Source: Azolla caroliniana
Taxonomy: Eukaryota; Polypodiophyta
Assembly (NCBI GenBank): GCA_043228905.1
Contig: JBHGNT010000005.1
Location: forward strand, 17,608,001 to 17,672,000
Length of the DNA: 64,000 nucleotides
Direction: 5' to 3'
The position numbers and the translations under genes are program-made. How positions within the stretch are numbered: position 1 is the first letter of the stretch; each line of letters starts with the position of its first letter. Of the stretch, positions 44,572-56,399 are shown piece after piece. Under the pieces are notes generated by a model. That model worked only from the letters and a program-made list of their open reading frames with translations, had not been told where the DNA came from and made no database searches.

Positions 44572-47500
44572 TCAAAGTGCCTGTTCACTCCTTCTTTTTG
44601 CATGTGTTAGTTCACCCCTGGCCCTTGTATGATTTACTTTGATTTGATTTGATTTCTTTTTTTTCTTTTTCTTTTTTTTTTGATAATAAATGGTTTTGCT
44701 AATTAGCAACCGGTCCCACTGGATCTCTATCCGGATTGTGATCCTTGCCGGCGCTTCCGACTTACCGGTGTCCAGTTCTGTGTCTCCCTTCACTTGTTCA
44801 AATGGGTTTTTTGGCATGGGTCCATTGTATGGTTGAGTCGGAACCCATTGAACCATTTGCCCAGAACGTCGCCGGCGAGTGTCCCTAATTGGTAGGAACT
44901 GTTGAACTCTCGCGTAATCCAGTATGGTCCGGTCCACCGAAACCGTAGCTTTCCCGGCATCTTACCCATCCGGGTCAGGAACACGAGTATCGGCTTACCG
45001 ATGCCGAACATCTTTTCGTTCCCTTTTCAGTGACGATCCACGAACGCCTTCCTTCGCCGCTGCTCTAGTTCTAGGTGCATGATGCTGGCTAGCCGGTGGT
45101 CTTCCAATTCGCACAATGCGTTTAACCGCATAGCTTCCGATTCCTTCTCATTTAGGTGTTCCCGAATTTGTATTCGTAAACTCAGGACCTGGAACTCTAC
45201 TGGTGTTGTGCGGATACTTGTTTTATATGCCGTTTGGTAGGCCCAGAGTGCACTGTGCAACTTTGTATCCCAATCCGTCTGGTTCTCATTGACGATTTTC
45301 CGCAGGATATTCTGTAGTGTTTTATTTGTTGACTCTGCTAATCCGTTGGCTTGCAGATAATAGGGAGTGCTTCGTTTGTGCACCACCGCATAAAATGTCG
45401 TCAAACTTTCCACTACTTGCCCTAAGAAGTGCCCACCTTGGTCACTTATGAGCTCTATCGGACATCCATATCGGCACCAGATGCATTCATATAAATTTTT
45501 TGCCGTGGATGCTACGGTGTTGTCGCGTAGTGCTTTCGCTTCCACCCATTTCGTGCAGTAATCTGTAGCGACGATCACGTACCGGTTGCCGGTTCTCATT
45601 GCCGGTGGTTTGAACAGACCGACAAAATCTAGCCCCCATTTCTCAAATGGTTCTAACGGTAGCACGGGCTTGTGAGGCATTCTGGCTTTTTCGGTTGGTT
45701 GCCCCATTCGTTGACATAGGTCACATGCTTTAGCGTACCGGACTACATCTTTCAATGTTGTTGGCCACCATAGTCCACTCTGCCATATTTTCCTTGCCGT
45801 AGGGTCTCCGGCATAATGTCCTCTGGCCACGCCGCAGTGTGCCTCGTGCAATATTACTTCCTTTTTGTCACTGCGCACTGCACGCCGCCATCTGTGCCTT
45901 TGTGGTACAGTGTGTCCTACAATAGACAGAAGTGCCGGCTTTGAACCGCTTAGCGTTTCCTTTCGTCTCTGTTCATCTCCTCCGAAGGTAAACCAGTGCT
46001 CAGAAATTGGTGCATATTGGTGAGCCACTTGTCTTCCTTTGCGACCAAACTGTCTGTTGCCGTTTCTGCTGTGACTCTAAATAGCTCTGCATCCGGAAAG
46101 TCGTCTGGACTCCGTCATCGGTTTCGCCAGAATCTAGCTGGCTTAAATAGTCCGCTACCGCATGTTGTATGCCGGGTCGGTGGAATATCTCGAACTCGAA
46201 TTCTTGCAGTAGTAACGTCCACCGGGCCAGCTTACCGGTGAGTGATGCTTTGGACACCAAATGGAGGAGCGTCGAATGATCTACGTGAAAGGAAAATTTC
46301 CTGCCCAACAGATAGTGTCTAAACTTGGTGACATTGTAGATCATTCCCAAAGCCTCCCTTTTGCGTTGTGGAATAATTACGTTCCACTTGGGACAACTTC
46401 CGGCTGGCATAATAGACTGGCCGGTACCATTTTGGTTCTGTCAGTTGCATCAGTGCGCTCCCGATTGCAATCCGGAGGTCAACGAACACATGGAACTCTT
46501 TGGACCAATCCGGAGGTTGCACCACCGACACTTGTGACAACAGTACTTTTAGTGCCCGGTAAGCCTGGTCTTCTGTGTCCGTCCATCGGAACGGTGTCCG
46601 ATGTACTGCGGCATGCAGTGGTGTCGCCAGGTCTACCAAATACCGGAGCATTCGGCTATGCCACCGAATTTGTCCTAAGAACCGGCTTAGTGCCTTTGCC
46701 GTGGCTGGTGCCAGTGCCTCCAAGATTGCTTTTACTTTGTCGGGATCCACTGCGATACCATCCTTGTTGACTATGTGGCCCAGTAACGCTCCGCTGGTTA
46801 CTCCGAACATGCATTTTGCCGGGTTCAGGCTAAGTCGGTAAACCCTACATTTTTCTAGGCATAGTCGGAGGTGCTGAAGGTGATCCCCTTCCTGGCTATA
46901 AACAACGAAGTCATCCAAAAACACCTGCATGAATGCCGGAATGAATTCCTCGAAAATTTCCATGATGATCCGTTGGAAGGTTGTCGGTGCCGTTTTCAGT
47001 CTGAACATCATCACTATGGCAACAAAGACTCCCCATTCGGTGACAAAAGCGGTTTTCTCCTGGTCGGCGGGGTGCATCCGGATCTTATTATAGCCGCTGA
47101 AACCATCCAGAAAACTGTACACCTTATGACCGGCGACCGCATCCAGGACTCCATCCGTGAATGGAAGTGGGAAGGCGTCCGTTACCGTAGCTGCATTCAA
47201 TTTCCGGTAGTTGACGCACACTCTGGTTTTACCGTTCTTTTTGGGTACTACCACTATCAGGCTGAGCCATGTGGCTTTCTTTACCGGTCGGATGAAGCCC
47301 ACTCTCAGCAACTTGTCGATTTCTTCTTTGACCTTTGCTGCGTAATTCAGGTTCATTCGGTAACTTCGTTGTGCTACCGGTTTGGCGTCTTTGCTCAGAT
47401 GTATTTAGTGTTGATATAACTGAGGATCGAGTCCCGACATATCTTCGTAGGACCAGGCGAACACATCGCGAAATTCTTTTAGGAGTGTGATCATTGCCGT

Positions 47501-48610
47501 TTTGTTCTTCGAAGTCATTTCCTTGGCGATGTGCACCGGTCTTGTGTCCTCTGTGGTACCGAGGTTTACCTCTTCTAGTTGGGATGCTTTCACACGCTGT
47601 GATACTGCCATTTCTTTTTCCAGTGCCTCCTGTGCTTGCCGTAATTCCCGGATTGCCTCTTTATCCAGTTCCTTGTCGGTCTCGTCCAGTTGCAGTATGT
47701 ACGGTGATACTGCTTCGGTTACATCAATCTCGAACAGAGGTACGATCTTCGGATTTTCCTGTAAGTATTGATCGACCTCTTCATCTGGCAATACTTCCAG
47801 CATGTTAACACATTCCACATATAGCGGTGTTGATTCCTTGCCGGTACCGGATCGTGGTTGAGTCGGTACTCGTACTTACGCTTTTCCACGCCGGAATGTA
47901 TTTATGTTCCTCCTCCAATTTTGCTTTATGTGTGCCGTTTTAAACCAGGGTCGTCCCAACAATAGCGGGTAAGCGCCCTGAGCTTGTAGCTGGAGAACTA
48001 CTACGGAAAAGCGAAATGTGTGACCCCCGATGGTCACTTCCAGATCGTGTATTAATCCGGTCGGCCATACTGAGCTAGTGTCTGCCATCCGAAACCAAAA
48101 CGGACACGGTTCCTAGTCCTAGATTCCTAGCGTGTTACATGTTCGGAGGTTGATCACGTTCACGCCAGATCCTCCATTGATAATCGTGCCGGGTAGTTCT
48201 TTTCCCTTCTCGATGGCTGTGATTGATGGACTGCTTGTGTCCACCACTGCCAGTCCTTCCTCTGGATTTGAAAAGAATGCCGGAGCCGGTGGTGTGTCAG
48301 CTGCCGTCCTTCCGGTCTTCAGTCCTTCCATGAACCGTGGTACCAGTTGCAATAGCCGTCCTAACGGCAACGTGATTTGGCAGTCTTGTAACGCCTGCCA
48401 TGTTGGGTTTTTGGGTTGCCCCGTGCCGGTGAGCTCTTCGGCATTCTCCTTTTGTTGTTCGAGCTCAACCACATTCCGTTCATTTGCCTTCTTCACCCAT
48501 TCGGTTGCGTGCTTCCGGATGGCTTCTTGAGTTTCCCACTCCGTGGCTTTGCCTTTTGACCTTGTAGTGACTTGTTGTAGGTCCGCGACTTCTGCGTCTA
48601 CCATGTTCAC
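44572..48610 (-). pseudogene. Element C pol (protease, RT, RNase H, integrase)
   Basis: Protease at 48210-47900 has INGGSGVNVINLRTC, where the catalytic DGGS-like motif reads NGGS, and LLLGRPWFKTAHIKQN. A linker (47818-47405) has KIVPLFEIDV and DVFAWSYEDM. RT (47356-46600) shows FPLPFTDGVLDAV, DGFSGYNKIRM and FLDDFVVYSQ. RNase H shows ERNYSTTQ and FHVDHSTLLHLV. Integrase (46028-45027) has HEAHCG/CDLCQRMGQ zinc ligands, GLDFVGLF, ISDQGGHF and NGLAESTNKTL. The FRWTGPYWI module ends it (44950). Frame changes lie at about 48130, 47870, 47400, 46330 and 45020. Confidence 0.88.
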
Positions 48611-48639
48611 CGCTGGTCGATTGTCGTAGCTCTTCGCCG

Positions 48640-50393
48640 GACATGTATTACTATAGTGGCCCTCTTGTTGGCAATAATAGCAGTATGGCTTCCGGGCGTT
48701 GCTGGATTCGGCGTGTATGCTTGGTGGCGGACCAGGGGCAAGTGCTTGGTTTTGGTCTATATGGCTGCTCGGAGCGCCCTTTTCCGGTTCTCGTGAATGA
48801 CCCCCCTTTTTGTTGAAATGACGTTTCTTATTGAAATTCTTTTTGTTGCGATATCCTTGCCGGGGCTGGTCGTCAGCCTTGCCATAGTCGTCCCGTCGGT
48901 GGTTGTAACCAGGGGAATGATCCCGGTTATATCTTTTATACCGTCCATTATAGTCCCGGTATCTATCCTGTCTATCATACCGGTCATATGCGTCTCTTTG
49001 GTCGCTATACCGGACATCTTGTGCCGGCCGGTAGCGCTCCTCTCGGCGCCATCGTTCTTCTTCTTCCTCTCGGTTGCTCCATGCTTCAATTTGCCGGACC
49101 AGTGGTGCTTGTCAATTTAACAAGTTATACTCACACCGTTCTATTGTGTGACTTCTGGAGTGGCAGAGCAAGCATTGGGCACGCATGGTGCATTCCAGCG
49201 CCGAATGACCGGCATTCAAGCATATCGTACATTGAACTGCTTGTCGGAAACGGAGGTCCTCTTCTATCGGTAGCATACGCTAAAGTGCGCCCATGGTTAG
49301 CCATGAACCCGAGTTTTCCATTTCCCGAACTCGGTCAATCACTTGATCTATGGCGGAAATCGATGATGGTGCACACCATCTGTAAGGGTTCCCGGAGTGC
49401 TGCTAAGAATATGGCCTTTGTTTCTTCCTCCAGTGGTGTCCGGCTGAGCTGACTGTGTATCCGCTGGAACCGGATGACAAACTGTTGGATGTTCTCCCTT
49501 GGTTCCTGCCGGATACTATAAAATAAGCCAACCATTTCCCACTGGCCCATCTCCTTGTGGAAGAAATGCAAGAATTTTGTCTTTAATGTTTCAAACGTGG
49601 GGATGGTGTTGGGATCCTATGTTCGGTGCCATCTGGCGGCCGGTCCCTCCAAGGTCATGCCGAACTCTTCCTGTTTTGAGCGTTCCTCTTCAGCTGCATT
49701 TAAGCGTTGGGACACATGGTTCGCTTCCCAGGTCTGCTAAAATGCATGGACGTGGGCTTCTGCATCCAGATCATCCCGGTATCTGGGATATTGGAACGAC
49801 ATATCGTCGTTCGGTGTCGGTGCACGGGCTGGTGGTGTCGGTGGTCGTTCCTCCTCTGGTGGTGACGGAGGTTTTCCCCGGTCTTCTGTCGCCGTCAGAG
49901 GTCTTTCTTGCTCCTCTTGTGGTGTCAGAGGCTTCTCCTCCTCGACTTCCGGTGTTAGAGGTCTCTCGTCGTCGACTTCTGGTACCGGAGTTTCCAACCT
50001 TGTCGATTCGGGTTCTGTTGTCGGCAAAGTATCTGACTCCTCGTCCTCTGGTCCGCCTGGGGTGTCGTTACTGCTGCGGTAGTTCGTCTGCGCGCTGTAT
50101 TCCCCGTCCGAACCTGATTTAAATGCCGAAAATGCTTCGGATTCGCCTTCCCCCGCTGCCAATGCCTGGAGAAGAGATTCTGCTTCCCGGATGTTCCTTA
50201 GGCTACTTCTTTCGTCCGGGCAAGCGTTTTGTGGAAGTCGAAGTGATTCCTTGGCAACTCTCCGGATAACTTTCGAAAATGAGCGATCCGCTCTGATTTC
50301 TTCTGCCGCTTGCTAGAAAGCCTCTCGCTTCCTCAGCCGTTCAGCAAGTCGCCTTGCTCGCTCCGTAACCGGGTCGTTCGTTGGTCGCGTCAT
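48640..50393 (-). pseudogene. Element C gag
   Basis: The ATG at 50393 begins MTRPTNDPVTERARRLAE. An acidic/proline-rich region with repeated ERPLTPE-like phrases (50150-49800) precedes the capsid-like part FFHKEMGQWEMVGLFYSIRQ and QQFVIRFQRIHSQLSR. A CCHC zinc knuckle, CYYCQQEGHYSNTC, lies at about 48650-48692. Stops at about 50314 and 49738 plus frame changes inactivate it. Confidence 0.8.
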
Positions 50394-50423
50394 CCATTCC
50401 CACTGCTATTCGCTGCGATTGTG

Positions 50424-50441
50424 CAGGAATCGTGGTCGCCA
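50424..50441 (-). other. Primer binding site of element C
   Basis: TGGCGACCACGATTCCTG on the reverse strand, seven bases inside the 5' LTR. It begins TGG as required for pairing with a tRNA CCA end; the tRNA was not identified. Confidence 0.65.
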
Positions 50442-50448
50442 AAAACTG

Positions 50449-50897
50449 TGTTAATCCTTAGGGCCGGACAATGGCCTAACACAGGGTGTCGCCGGAAGAC
50501 ACTTCACCAAAGGGGTGTTATGGTGAGATAACTTAAGACACAACGATTATTTCGACTTAATTAGCTACTTAGCAATAAGGCATACACTTAATACACGCGT
50601 AAGATAAAACAATTAATTCAGAACGGTAATCAATACGTGAAGATAGAACAAGAAGCTTATATTAATTCTCCGTTAGAGTTATTCATTGTAACCGGGCCTT
50701 TATATAGGTCACTGGTGCTGCGTACAAAACGGTGCCAACCGGCACCTATTCGGAATCGGTCCGGATCCGGATCGGCATACCGATTCCAGTCCGTCCGTTC
50801 ACTACATAATTATAATCTAATCTATTTATTTAAATATATTCCGAATAACCATCCCTTTTCACATTCTGGTCTCTGCTCCTTTGCCGACCGGGTAACA
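50449..50897 (-). repeat. 5' LTR of element C
   Basis: 449 bp; the reverse strand starts TGTTACCCGGTCGGCAAAGG. It is mostly identical to 40962-41410, with a small number of substitutions. TATA-like TATATAAAGG (reverse strand, about 50700). Confidence 0.92.
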
Positions 50898-52229
50898 TCT
50901 TGTATGTTCCTAATGGTTCTTGTCGCCGTCGAGTAGTCCTAAATTGTCATGACACATATACAACTAGGCATTTTGGTAGTACTAAAATGTTAGATTTAGT
51001 ACAACGATCATGCTGGTGGCCCCATTTGCAACGATTTTTGAAGATCATGTTCGGACATGTGATACATGTTGTAGAGAAAATATGCCAACACATCATCCAT
51101 ATGGTTTATTAGAACCATTACCAATTCCAAGCAGCCTGTGGCAATCCATTGCTGTAGATTTCATCACAGATCTTCCAATTTCTACAGGATTCGATGCGAT
51201 CTTACCAGTAGTAGATCGATATACGAAGATGGCCCATTTCCTACCATGTACTAAGGAAATCACTAGTGAAAAAAACGCCGAAACTATCATGCGTGAGGTA
51301 TGTCGGCATCATGGCCTCCCCGATAGTATCATCAACGACCATGGACCTCAGTTTTGTCTCAAAATTTTGGAAGCACCTCTTCAAAATGGTCAAGGTCACT
51401 TGTAACCTCTCCTCCGGCTACCACCTGCAAACAGACGGACAAGCAGAACGAACAAATCAAACACTGGAACAGTATCTTCAGTGTTTTCTAAGCTATCACT
51501 AAGATGATTGGGCGGATATTCTCCACTTCGCCAACTTTGTGTATAATAACTCTGTTCACTCATCGACTAAAGTTACACCGTTTTATGCTTATACGGGCTA
51601 TCATCCCCCGTGGTGTGTATTCGAAACTCCGGAGTTACCCACAAATCCTTATCCAGAGGATTGTTTGGAGTGGTTATGCAAGATACAGGCGGATTTATCT
51701 ACTCATTTACGCAAGGATTATGCGGATCTTCATTGGCTTCCATCTAGTTTTAACATTTGAGATCGAGTATGGCTATTATGGCGACACATCAAGACTACTC
51801 GCCCATGCGATAAATTGGATTATCGGCGATTGGGTCCTTTCCGTATTATTGGAAAATTTAATGATGTCGCTTTTTGTCTCGATCAACCACTGCAACTACG
51901 GATACATCTGGTATTTCTTAGTTCTCTTCTAGAACCCTATCAAGATAGTACTATCCTAGGTCATATCAAACCACCTCCACCTCTGATCGAACTTGAAGAT
52001 GGACCTGAGTATGAGGTTGCCGCCATCCTCGATTCCAAGATTGTTCGCAACAAGCTCTACTATTTGGTCGATTGGCTTGGATATAGCCCTAGCGAGCATA
52101 CTTGGGAACCGATAAAGAATGTGACCAATGCTCATGCTCTTGTTGAAGACTTCCATCGTCAATATCCCGACAAACCGGGTCCTCAATCCAAAACGACTCG
52201 TAACACTCTTCGTTTGGAAGGGGGGATAG
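50898..52229 (+). pseudogene. Chromovirus D pol, second part (integrase and chromodomain)
   Basis: Continuation of 39981-40961. The integrase zinc region has HDTYTTRHFG and CDTCCRENM. The catalytic core has AVDFITDLP, NDHGPQF and TDGQAERTNQTLEQYLQ, giving the D, D and E. Frame changes lie at about 51060, 51390 and 51500, and TGA at about 51760. The C-terminal chromodomain (52000-52160) reads EYEVAAILDSKIVRNKLYYL and VDWLGYSPSEHTWEP. Chromodomains guide integration to heterochromatin. A purine tract GGAAGGGGGGATAG (52216-52229) precedes the LTR. Confidence 0.88.
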
Positions 52230-52687
52230 TGTCATGCTATGGCAAGATTCGAACCCATGACTTTATGTTACATGGGTCGAGGGGGATAGTGCCATGCTAT
52301 GGCAAGATTCAAACCCATGACCTTATGTTACATGCCATTAGACTATATATTGTACTATGAAGGATATTATTTTCATTTATTATTTCACTATAGAAAATTG
52401 ATGTATTTCCATATTTCTCTTGAACATTCTAGAAACTTTAGGAGTACTCCTGAAAACACTATAAAAGGAGGCACAAGGTATTATTTCGAACCAAATTAGT
52501 TCAACGCCAATCTTAAGCCTCATAGCTATTCTTGTACTTACTCTTCATATAATATAATATATCTTTTGGTATCATCATTCTCTCTCTCTCTCCTTCTCTC
52601 GTGAGTTCTACACCCTCTTCTCTCTCTTAGTACTAATTCACATCTTTTAGTACTAATTCCCTCTCTGTCTTAGTACTGTTCCTGACA
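52230..52687 (+). repeat. 3' LTR of chromovirus D
   Basis: It starts TGTCATGCTATGG after the polypurine tract and ends CCTGACA. The first 60 bp, with the PPT, are tandemly duplicated (52221-52280, 52281-52340). The antisense tRNA-like module is repeated with it. Three AGTACTAATT words lie near the 3' end. TATA-like CTATAAAAGGAGG at 52460. Confidence 0.85.
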
Positions 52688-54300
52688 GGTAGAGGCTCTA
52701 GATCTATGCTTTGGGAAGGGTTTTTGGGGCATTTTCCCAAGGATACAACTTTCACACAAAGAGATGGGCTTGAAAGGTTCTTTTGGCAAACCATGGACTA
52801 GATTATTACATTGTAATGTTTTTAGAGCATTGAAATGTATATGGCCTAGACGAAAATGCCAAAGAGAAGAGGGAGAATGTAGATTAGTTAGAGATGTAGA
52901 GGATTGAATTGGGGTAGAATGATGTGCTTATAAAATAAGATATGTAGGAATACATTTTATGGGATATAATCATCCTTCTCATTTGCAACAAGTTCTAATA
53001 AGTTCTCCATTTGTGGATTTATGTTTAATAATAGCATGGTTCGGATGAAACTCAATGATAGTACCATTTGTCGTTGCTCGACTAATCGATAGCAAATGTT
53101 TGGTGATGCTTGGGACATAGAGAACTTCATTAATTGTGAAATGTCTTCCTCTTGTGACTTCAAAAGTAATATCACCCTTGCCAATAGCTTGTTTGGTCCC
53201 ATTATTTCCAAATCTTACAATGAGAGGGGGTTCAACTTCCTTATAATTACATAACCAATCTTTCCTATTAGTTAAGTGGTTAGTGGCACCAATGTCAAGA
53301 TACCATATGTCATTTACATTACTTGTATTTGGGATCGTGGCAGAAAGTGATTCGGCAATGAATGCTTGAAGAACATCGACATACCTGTCACCATTTTGAT
53401 ATCCATCTCCTATGGTTTTATCATCATCCATCTCTTCTCCAACAAGATGGGCTTGCACATGCCTTCAAGGTTGCTAATTCTTGAAATTTGAGTTTGTGAG
53501 ACAATCTTTTGTTGCATGATTAGAACGTTTGCATATTTTACAATAGGTGTTGTTGAACCAAATTCCTCCTTGTTTAGTGTTTTGATCTTTCTTTATCCAT
53601 GGCTTTGAGCTTTCTCCTCTTTGAGTGAATCGTCGGTTTTTGTATGCTACCATTGCCACACTTGGAGCTAAATTTGAAGACCTCTGTAAGCGCATTGTTT
53701 CTTCCTGTCTAATATTTACAAGAAGATCAATTAGAGTTGGACAATTTATAGAGTTTTGGGTGGTTCTGAAAGTGGACCACGAGTGAGGAAGAGCACCAAG
53801 AAGGAGAATCTTTTGCAATTTATCATGGATTTCTAATCCCGAAGTTAACACAACATCTAATTTCCTTTGCCAGATTAATAGAAATTCACCAACCGGTTGT
53901 TCGTCATTCATTTTGTAATTAACAAGCGCTTGAAGTGTATGCGCTTGTTGGGCATCGTTTTTCGGCTCGTAAATAGTTTGTAAGTGCTTCTACATCTCTT
54001 GAGTTGTCTCCATTTTTCGTAATGTTTACCTAGTGCCATCACTTACGTGCATTAGAATTTCCATTCTTGCGCATAAGTCTTTTTCCTCATATTCTTCAAG
54101 TTATTCGCCTTTTTCCAGTTTTGTTGACGATCCTAGAATTATATCCCATAATTTATTATATTTAAAAAGTAATTCTAATCTTGCCTTCCATATTCGATAA
54201 TTTGTGTTCGATAATTTCTCGATTGTGAATTTTCGCATGTTGAGTTGCGATGACGACATAGATTGTGCCATTATTGCAAAGGGTTGTCCGGATCAGCGGA
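52688..54300 (-). pseudogene. Copia gag-protease-pre-integrase fragment (F)
   Basis: The gag start is near 54272 (MAQSMSSSQLNMRKFTIEKL). Gag follows: VGEFLLIWQRKLDVVLTSGL and LLVNIRQEETMRLQR, then a zinc knuckle CKICKRSNHATKDC. Protease at about 53300 reads WYLDIGATNHLTN, where the usual D-S/T-G is DIG. Pre-integrase follows (NLSSPSLC, GKMPQKPFPK) to 52700, where the chromovirus D LTR cuts it. Stops and frame changes lie at 53970, 53470 and 52955. Beyond it, 54440-54452 holds a PBS-like TGATGTCAGAGCC on the reverse strand. Confidence 0.8.
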
Positions 54301-54459
54301 CAATAAACCATAAAATTGTCTTTCGTTATTTGACGAATTTGGACACTATGAATATGACTCCTTTTGTATGGGTATAAGAGTTAAATTATGACAAGGGCAT
54401 GTGTTTTGGAAAGGCATAGACTATAGGTTATAGATTGTTTGGCTCTGACATCATGTAGG

Positions 54460-54462
54460 AAA

Positions 54463-54505
<43 letters not shown>

Positions 54506-55045
54506 GATGGATGTAGCTCAGTTGGTAAGGTTGCCCAATGGAGACCAGGTGGTCATGGGTTCAACCCCTATATTCCACAGTAGCATCTAGTAAAATAGAG
54601 ATATATATGAAGTATATAATAAAGAGGTGAAGAAATTGGGTTTCAAACCCAAGACACAGTGCTTGTAATGTTATCGACTTACCATTAGGGTAAGTTAATT
54701 ATGATAAAAAAAGAGAGAGAGAATTGAGGGAAACAGAAAACGTATTGTATTAATAGAATGCCCTTAGTTACCGTAAAGTGTTATTGACTTACCACTTACC
54801 ACTAGGGTAAGTTAATTACGATAAAAAAAGAGAGAGAGAATTGAAGGAAACAGAAAACGTATTGTATTAATAGAATGCCCTTAGTTACACTTACGGTTTA
54901 CGGTTTAGTGCTTGTAGTGTTATCAACTTACCACTAGGGTAAGCTAATTACGATAAAAAAAGAGAGAGAGAATTGAGGGAAACAGAAAACGTATTGTATT
55001 AATAGAATGCCCATCGATACACTTACGGTTTCCTTGTCATGAAGG
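54460..55045. repeat. LTR-like region with (GA)n, tRNA-like sequences and a triple tandem repeat
   Basis: (GA)n lies at 54466-54500. A sense tRNA-like stretch (TAGCTCAGTTGGTAAGG, GGGTTCAACCCC) is at 54513-54572. Three units of about 120 bp at 54660-55040 share GAGAGAGAATTGAGGGAAAC and GTATTGTATTAATAGAATGC. Each unit also contains an antisense A-box-like CTTACCACTAGGGTAAG. It is probably the 5' LTR and flank of Copia F, but edges are unclear. Confidence 0.5.
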
Positions 55046-55640
55046 TTTCAGGAAACCGTATTCCTAAGAACTATTAATATTTATTTATTTATTTTCGTTT
55101 ATTATTTTCCACATAGAGTTCCCTAGGAATTCCAAGTCCAGCTCATCGTGGTCCTTCCCGATTAAGCGGCAAAGCAGTTTGGGAGGACATTACGGGAGGA
55201 TGTTGGGGATTACGACAGACAGCATTACGATGAATGGATTTGAATTTGAGTATTAGGGATACAATCGAATGAGGCAAGCAATACAAGAACTTCAAATTTG
55301 GATGGAGGCAATGGCCAAATGATTATGGAGGTAGATGAACAAAATGAGACAAGAACAACAAGCAAATAACTATTATTACATCCCAAACTCAGAGTCTTGA
55401 TGATCAAAAAACTGAATTTGGGTGGACATACATTTGGATTTACATCCTTAAGATTAAGGCATGCACATTCCAAAAGCTCAGCAACCTTTGGAAATTCACA
55501 TCCCTTAATCTTTTGGTGATTTTGGAAAGCATTTTCAGAAACCATGAAAAGATAGGATCCTTTGCATTATTACAATCCACACACATGCTATGTATACGTT
55601 TGATCCCGATATCTCACGTATGACTACAAACACAGCGTGA
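55046..55640. other. Downstream flank of the germin-like gene; no gene seen
   Basis: Short frames without recognisable motifs. It probably contains the 3' UTR of the reverse-strand germin-like gene. Confidence 0.5.
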
Positions 55641-56357
55641 TCAAGAACTGGAGATGATTTTCTTGAGATATTGAATCTCGGTAGCATTGACCCCGAAGGA
55701 ACGCGCGAGGAGGGCATCATCGATGGCAGGGTGAGAGGCAAAGACGGCTCCCGGGATGCGAGAAGTTCCCGGGTTTTGGCTATTAAAGGACACAATCCCG
55801 ACCGCATGGGTTTCGCCAACATTCATCTGAAAATGAATTAAGCCTTGGGGGATGATGAACAGATCTCCGGCAGAGAGAGTGGCCGCGAATAGCTTCTCGT
55901 CGGAGCTAACGAACCCGGCAAAGAGGGTACCTTGGAGGACATAGATGAGTTCCGAGCCGCGCGGGTGGACATGTGGCGGGTTTACACCTCCGGGATTGAA
56001 ATCAGATCTGGAAGCCGAGAGGCCCATGGTGTTGAGGCCCGGGAAGTTTGCGGCATTTGCACGCACCGCCACGTACCCAAACTTGGATGCCGAAGCATTC
56101 CCGGGAGTGCGCAGAAGAATCGATGCGAAGTCCGATCCGGTTGCGTTCGCCGGATTCTTACATACGAAGCCATTCACTCTGGTGGTCGAGTTGGTGTCAG
56201 CGACACAGAAGTCTTGTAGGGGGGTGGCATCGGTGGCCGACACAACCACAATGATACCCATCACGATCGTGCACCACAACATTAAGGAAGTAAAAGAAGA
56301 AGAATAAGAGAAGGAGGAGGAAGAGGAAGAGGAAACTCTAATACTCATCTTCATCAA
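55641..56357 (-). CDS. Germin-like protein (secreted cupin)
   Basis: An intact, intronless 238-residue host gene. The N-terminus is a signal peptide with a hydrophobic core (SFTSLMLWCTIVMGIIVVVS). The mature part starts near DATPLQDFCVAD. Cupin box 1 has the metal ligands H-x-H and E (PPHVHPRGSELIYVLQG), and box 2 has G-x5-P-x-G-x2-H-x3-N (GDLFIIPQGLIHFQMNVG). Both fit the germin family, apoplastic glycoproteins that bind Mn and form hexamers; some are oxalate oxidases or superoxide dismutases. Four N-x-S/T sites are visible. A second disulfide Cys (FVCKN) is present. The length matches the family. Enzyme activity cannot be told from sequence. Confidence 0.93.
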   Translation of the reverse strand: MMKMSIRVSSSSSSSFSYSSSFTSLMLWCTIVMGIIVVVSATDATPLQDFCVADTNSTTRVNGFVCKNPANATGSDFASILLRTPGNASASKFGYVAVRANAANFPGLNTMGLSASRSDFNPGGVNPPHVHPRGSELIYVLQGTLFAGFVSSDEKLFAATLSAGDLFIIPQGLIHFQMNVGETHAVGIVSFNSQNPGTSRIPGAVFASHPAIDDALLARSFGVNATEIQYLKKIISSS

Positions 56358-56399
56358 TGTTGTATTCTCTCACCTTTGCCTTTGCTTGGCTTTTCTTCT

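Larger units (their letters stand above)
40957..50902 (-). mobile_element. Ty3 element C, complete with two 449-bp LTRs, TSD TCTTG
   Basis: The element 40962-50897 lies on the reverse strand. LTRs 50449-50897 (5') and 40962-41410 (3') have ends TGTTA/TAACA, and TCTTG flanks both sides (40957-40961, 50898-50902). The order from the 5' end is PBS, gag, zinc knuckle, protease, RT, RNase H, integrase, A-rich spacer, accessory ORF, conserved block, LTR. It is a close relative of family B and carries several frameshifts and stops. Confidence 0.92.

Noticed and set aside
54513-54572. Functional tRNA gene
   Set aside because: A- and B-box-like words are present, but the anticodon arm and acceptor stem do not pair well and the sequence lies in a repetitive LTR-like region.
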